NCBI GenBank assembly: GCA_951217055.1
Contig: OX578282.1
Location: 18,779,606-18,843,605, forward strand
Reading direction: 5' to 3'
DNA length: 64,000 nt
Source of the DNA: Gerris lacustris
Taxonomy: Eukaryota; Arthropoda; Insecta; Hemiptera; Gerridae
Part shown: positions 59,081-64,000 of the stretch, piece after piece
How positions within the stretch are numbered: the stretch's first letter is position 1
How the letters are laid out: every line of letters begins with the position of its first letter
Position numbers and translations under genes: made by a program
Notes under the pieces: model-generated
Told to the model about the DNA's origin: nothing
Database searches by the model: none
Seen by the model: the letters and a program-made list of their open reading frames with translations, nothing else

Positions 59081-60276
59081 AAAATGGATGCAAAAATTTC
59101 CACAAAAAAAAAAAAAAGTATTAAATATTATTGATTTTACTTTTACACTAAAATAATTTTCATTTTTAACTTTTTTTAAGTTACCTTGAAGTCGTGATTC
59201 AAAAGAGAAGGAATCATTTTTTGTTGTTTTTTTTCGTTGAGAGTAAAAGCTTAAAGTAACTTAACTCCAATAATCTATATTAATAGAATGTAGAATTTAT
59301 GTGAGTGGGTCCAAACAGTCCTTCGATTCAACATCTTATAGAAAGCTAAAGTAAAACCTCAGGTGCTTCGAACAGCTTGGTTATTAGCAACTCGTACCTC
59401 TTTTTATTTCTCTTTTATCTATAAGGACTTCTACTGCATGCTAAATATCAAAACGTTCTTAACTAGTAGAAGGAGAGGGAGGCTACGAGAAAAATCGTCA
59501 AGGTCTTACGACTGCCAAGAGAATTATCAAATAGCTTCACTTCTCCACATGGTTTAATACTTGTCCTGAATTTATATTTATATTGATACAAAGAATCCTA
59601 TATATATGATTTTTTTTTTTTTTTTTTTTTTGTAAGACATGGTTCCAAACATCCTGTTCCACTGTTCGATTATTAATAATAATCAATTAATAATTCTATA
59701 ACTATACGCTTCATTGTTCAATATAAAGATATATGAAATGTTTAAAACTCAAATGGCGAACAAAACGAACCAACGTATAATATAGATATACAGACATATT
59801 GATATGAAAAAAATTAAATGATGAAACTCGGTGATTGATTGAAAATAATAATTCAGATCGAATTATTAAAGACTATTGTTGATAAACGTGCTAGACAGGG
59901 ATGGAATACTTAATGTGGAATAAATAGGTGCCTTGAATATTATGACCTTCAAATAGAGAGGGAAACTGTCTTCTTTTTTAAGTTCAACATGTGATGAACA
60001 AACAAGAAATGTATATTTTGACTTTGCAGAAAAAAATGTCCACAAAGCAAAAGAAAATATTTTTCTACGATATTATAATAAATTAAATTTTTTAAAAAAA
60101 GTTTTAAACATTAAAGTTTGAGGCAAACTCACTGCGTTTCGAAAGATTTAAATATATCACCTGTATACATGCATTCATTATTTTTACGAAGTTTTGTGCT
60201 AAATTCATTTAATATTACAGTACTTTCGGGCGAGAGGCCACCCCAAAATTAGGTTGCAATAATGCATAAAGTGCTT
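59081..60276. other. AT-rich stretch without a recognised feature
   Basis: A 21-nt T run at about 59610-59631 and a 64-codon plus frame (59363-59557) with no family resemblance. Confidence 0.4.
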
Positions 60277-60704
60277 TTTACTTTCTCATATGACAGTATT
60301 TTATGATGGCACGAAAATTTGATTTTGAGATTTTGATGGATTAACACGTTTCGAGGTCCTGTCTATCGTCTGAGCATACGTGTGACCCAGTGGAGCAAAT
60401 TTTGACGAAATTCGGCATACATGTTCAGAAAAATCATACACTCCGAGGCGAAATCGAGAAATGAATTTCAGCTCTACATTTGGGGGCGACTCCAAAAACT
60501 CTGAAAAGTGAAACTTTTTTTTTCTCGATAACGGTTCCGACGATTTTGATTCAAAATTGTAGTCCATTTACATACTAACCTAATGATATAAGCTGTTTTC
60601 CCGGGAAAAATCTAGTTTTCGAGATATTAGCGAAAATAAATCTGATTTTGTTGAAAATCGAAAGCAAAAAGTTTCTGAGATCTGAGTAGGTTAGTCTGAG
60701 TTAT
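60277..60704 (+). repeat. Family F repeat, copy 5, lacking the tRNA-like part
   Basis: Ordered landmarks are 'tactttctcatatgacagta', 'attcggcatacatgttcaga', 'acggttccgacgattttgat' and 'gttttcccgggaaaaatcta'. It then jumps to the distal end 'ctgagtaggttagtctgagt', skipping the B-box region (internal deletion). Confidence 0.85.
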
Positions 60705-60960
60705 GAAGTTACTTTTAAGTAATTTTTGTTTCGCTATAAGATGCCTAACTGACATACCTTACCCTTTCCTAGTCTCTGGATTTTCAACTACACCTCCATT
60801 CATATACTTTGTAAAATGTCTTATAGCCAACCTCGACCTTTTTTGAATTATTTTTATTTTATACTTTGTTTCATGCTCTGATGATGCTAATAAATTTAGC
60901 GAAACGTTAGCATAAACTTTCTCACTGTGTTTTATTTGACAGCACCTCGCTAACATACTC
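60705..60960 (+). ncRNA. Penelope-type tail with hammerhead-like motif
   Basis: At 60868-60917 an outer helix (GTTTCATGCT / AGCATAAAC) encloses CTGATGA, then a GCTAA...TTAGC hairpin, then GAAAC. This is the order of hammerhead ribozyme elements: CUGAUGA, stem II, GAAA. Stem III is reduced to C-G followed by TT, and one extra T precedes stem II, so activity is doubtful. The same architecture is at 21.3 kb. Retroelements of the Penelope type are known to carry such ribozymes. Confidence 0.45.
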
Positions 60961-61149
60961 GTACCCTCTCATTATATAAGTGTTACGAACCACCTCAATC
61001 ATAAATTACAATATAGGACGCTATGCCGGGTAACAAATCACGATTCCGAGATAATAAGTAGATCCAGTAAATATTTAATAACTGGTTCTACTTAATATTT
61101 TCGATCAAACAAAGCATCCTTGGGTTTAATGCTTAGTTTTAGGAGAAGT

Positions 61150-61770
61150 ATTAGAATAGAACATTAATAGTACATTACGCGTCGAGTGCGGAAAGTAGCA
61201 TTTTGCATGCGAGTGTGGAGTTTGCACCCGAGCGACAGCGAGGGTGGTAAAACCACACGAGCAATGCAAAATGCCGTTTTCGCACGAGTTGCGTACCGTA
61301 CTTTATCTACGATTGTTAGATTTAAATAATAAATACAGAAAGAAATAAACTTCCAGTATACAAGTTCGTATTTCTCTTTTGATAAAGATAACATTAATTC
61401 ATTAGTTGTATTTTGTGCCGAATTATTTCGGGAGGCGTATTATTCTCCTCAGATTCGTCATAATCATTTAAATCACTCATTGATTTTCACAAAAAACTCG
61501 ATATAAACAGCACTTTTATTAAATAAACAGCAAATTAGTCTTGTTAAATGTAAACAAACTCTCTAATCGTGCGTAAAGCTGAAGAATTCATCTTCTTTAC
61601 CGCACTAGTGTGGTAAAGAAGAGGAATTCTTCAGAACTATGAGACGCGCATGCGCAATGAATACAAGTACGTAAAGAATCACTTTCTACGCATCTAAACA
61701 GAGATACAATGTTTATATTTCGTATCAATCGTAGATAAAGATATTTTTACTATGTTCTAGTAGCCCTAAA
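61150..61770 (-). repeat. Palindromic repeat family G, copy 3
   Basis: It carries the CpG-rich arm (61171-61315). On the minus strand a 76-codon frame (61164-61394) reads 'LSKEKYELVYWKFISF' and runs on through the arm. The frame's usual N-terminal part is shifted out of register upstream. Next come the hairpin 'ttaccgcactagtgtggtaa' with GAATTC flanks and the tail 'cgtatcaatcgtagataaag'. It lies head to head with copy 4. Confidence 0.88.
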
Positions 61771-61796
61771 AACGGATATAGCCAGGAGGGTGATTC

Positions 61797-62261
61797 TTCT
61801 TTTACGTCTTTATTGGTAAATATTTTTATCTACGATTGATAAGAAATATAAACATTATATCTCTGTTTAGATGCGTTGAAAGTAATTATTTACGTACTTG
61901 TATTTATTGCGCATGCGCGTCTCATAGTTCTGAAGAATTCCTCTTCTTTACCACACTAGTGCGGTAAAGAAGAGGAATTCTTCAGCTTTACGCACGATTA
62001 GCTAGTTTGTTTACATTTAACAAAACTAATTTGCTGTTCTTTTATTAAAGTAGCTGTTTATATCGAGTTTTTAGTGAAAAACAATGAGTGAATTAAGTGA
62101 CTTTAACGAAAATGTGGAGAATAATACTTCTCCAGAAATAATTAATTCGTCAAAAAATACAACTCAAGAATGAATGCCATCTTTATCAAGAGAGAGATAC
62201 GAACTTACATACAGCAAATTTATTTTTTCCTGTATTTATTATTAAATCTAACAATCGTAGA
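61797..62261 (+). repeat. Palindromic repeat family G, copy 4, first part
   Basis: Inverse of copy 3: 'ttatctacgattgataagaa', 'gcgcatgcgcgtctcatagt', a hairpin around 'ctagtgcgg', then ATG at 62084 ('MSELSDFNENVENNTSPEII') and, after one stop, 'MPSLSRERYELTYSKF'. It is split at 62261 by the hAT element and resumes at 63787. Confidence 0.88.
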
Positions 62262-63786
62262 CAGGGCCGCAGCTAGGGGGGGGGCAGGGGGGGTCTTTTG
62301 CCCCGGGCGGCAAAATGTAGGAGGCGGCAAAATGATTAGCAGACTTTAAAATTATTTAAGACCTGTAATATGTCACAATGATGAGTAGGTGTAGAGGGCG
62401 GCATGCGAGCTAGGCAGATGAGAGTGAGCGGTATGAACGCAGTACTGTCAGTGAGTAGATGCCTTCTTAATTCCCTATTTTAAGGTCGGGTCACAGTGTA
62501 GTTTTCGCGTAGTCCGTCTCGACGATGCGCGCCCTATCTCTACGAACTAGACACAGGGCCGGCGCGACCCTAGGGCGCTAGGGCCTGAGGGGCGCCGCAA
62601 GATACTTGCCCACCAAGAAGTCAATGTTTTTACAAAGAAAGATAGATGAATAACTTAAATTAGGAGAGATCTCGGGGGCGGATCCATGGGGGTGGAAGGG
62701 GAAAATCCCCCCCCACCCCCCAAATACAACAAAATTACGAAAAAATATCAATTGAATATAATAAGGTTGAATGTTTTATTATTTTTCATACCCATTTAAA
62801 GCTAATAATATAATTATTTTGCAAATAAATGATTATTGTTTATGGATCAATAGTCGTTGATATTAACATTTAAAACTGGGATTCCCACTTACATGTTTAT
62901 GTGGGATACAAACATTTAACTATTTTGTGTTTGTTTATTTGCATACCTTAATGGTTGTTTGTTTATATACTCAGTTGAGTGTGTATCCCCTAGTTCAGTC
63001 ACTATATAGGACGTTGTGAAGGTATTTTATAATGAATCAGAAAGAATTAATAGCATAGTATAGCGTTAAAGGTAAAACATTTATTTTTTTAGTCTAAAAA
63101 CCGATTAAGTTAATAAATGTTTTGAAAATTCTGCAGAAACAATTTTAAACAAACTTTTAGGTGATGCTTTTTTTTAGCTGAAAAAGCTCTAAAAAAAAGG
63201 CCCAAAATTCACCATTTTGAACCTAATTTTCTAAAATTTTCCGGGGGAGGCCCCCAGACCCCCCTTTGGGCTAGGTTCATGTATGACAGAAGAGAGATTA
63301 GTAGGACTGGAACCTATTTTAACTGAACTCAACAGGAGTTTATTATTTAAAAATAGATTTTATTTTTTACTTGAGTTTAGTTGTTTCTTTTCGATGTCTC
63401 TGATGATTTAAGTCTCTTTTCCATTAAACATCAAAGAGCATCAAAAAGAAATAATCAAAACATTTGCAGTCGAAAAGTCAAATTTACATAAATACACTTT
63501 TAGTTTATGGAAGAATTGTTTTATGTATAATGCATAATATTTTCTGGTATATTAAAAAGATTTTACTTGAATTGTTTCATTTCTCATTTTCAAATAAACC
63601 TTAGTTATCAACTTAAATCATGATTTTATATTTTATCCCAAATATTAATAAATATTTCAAGATTTTTCACAAGCTGACTTAGGAGTAGGAGTAAAAGTTA
63701 TTGGCGAATTGCTAGGATAAAGTGGTGGAAGGGGGCGGCAAAATTAGGGCTTGCCCCTCCTGGCAAAATATGTAGCTGCGGCCCTG
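62262..63786. mobile_element. hAT element, 1,525 bp, exact 8 bp TSD, non-autonomous
   Basis: TIRs are 'cagggccgcagcta' and its inverse. ATCGTAGA flanks both sides (62254-62261 and 63787-63794), and removing the insert restores the family G sequence. Subterminal 'ggcggcaaaat' motifs recur near both ends. A second hAT-like start 'cagggccggcgcgacc' at about 62556 and a 'ggggcggatccatggggg' motif at about 62684 suggest nested fragments. No transposase frame is present. Confidence 0.95.
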
Positions 63787-63945
63787 ATCGTAGATAAAGT
63801 TCGGTACGCAACTCGAGCGAAAACGGCATTTTGCATTGCTCGTGTAGTTTTACAACCCTCGCTGTCGCTCGGGTGCAAACTCCACACTCGCATGCAAAAT
63901 GCTACTTTCCGCACTCGACGCGTAATGTACTATTTCGAAGCTAAT
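63787..63945 (+). repeat. Palindromic repeat family G, copy 4, second part
   Basis: The CpG-rich arm ('gttcggtacgcaactcgagc' ... 'actcgacgcgtaatgtacta') is displaced by the hAT insertion. The 68-codon plus frame 63751-63957 reads this arm ('RAKTAFCIARVV') as copies 2 and 3 do, but codes for nothing recognised. Confidence 0.88.
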
Positions 63946-64000
63946 TCTAAACGTTAAAGTTTCTCCAGAGACTCTATCTAATTTGTTTTGTTCTGAATAA

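Overview
The window reads as AT-rich animal nuclear DNA, most likely an arthropod and plausibly an insect. Reasons are spliceosomal exons separated by a multi-kilobase intron, long (AT)n microsatellites, a tRNA-derived SINE, and many hAT, Tc1/mariner/pogo and other short inverted-repeat elements. There are no operons, bacterial signals or CRISPR arrays. The species cannot be named from this sequence alone. Recognisable coding sequence is under 1% of the window; the rest is intronic or intergenic DNA built from mobile-element debris.

One minus-strand gene is well supported. Exons 21645-21834 and 11854-12047 have canonical splice sites, matching phase (1 nt + 2 nt) and a joined 128-residue open peptide across a 9.6 kb intron. 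The second exon resembles the start of a Dbl-homology (RhoGEF) domain; the other exons are outside the window or were not found. A candidate plus-strand exon (13995-14137), encoding a basic N-terminus and a signal-anchor helix, lies inside that intron on the opposite strand. It is much less certain.

Layout. 1-10.5 kb: diverged dispersed repeats, poly-C tracts and two tandem arrays (107 bp and 48 bp units). 11.8-21.9 kb: the two-exon gene; its intron holds a mariner transposase relic, a Merlin-like MITE, nested palindromic MITEs, an hAT MITE, a LINE reverse-transcriptase relic and a hammerhead-like motif. 22-35 kb: sparse repeats, a pogo/Tigger element in an (AT)n tract and an intact-looking SINE with a 13 bp target duplication. 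35-48 kb: copies of several repeat families, some nested. 49-57.7 kb: a 160 bp tandem array carrying splice-donor-like motifs, a 4.2 kb foldback/Mutator-like element with about 0.56 kb inverted repeats and a 9 bp target duplication, and a homogeneous 31 bp minisatellite. 58-64 kb: more F repeats and a head-to-head pair of palindromic G repeats, one split by a 1,525 bp hAT element with an exact 8 bp duplication.

The most unusual items are the G repeat family (CpG-rich foldback repeat carrying a short conserved reading frame that resembles the N-terminus of Crypton-type tyrosine recombinases), the foldback/Mutator-like element, and the four-copy double-hairpin MITE family with 8 bp duplications.
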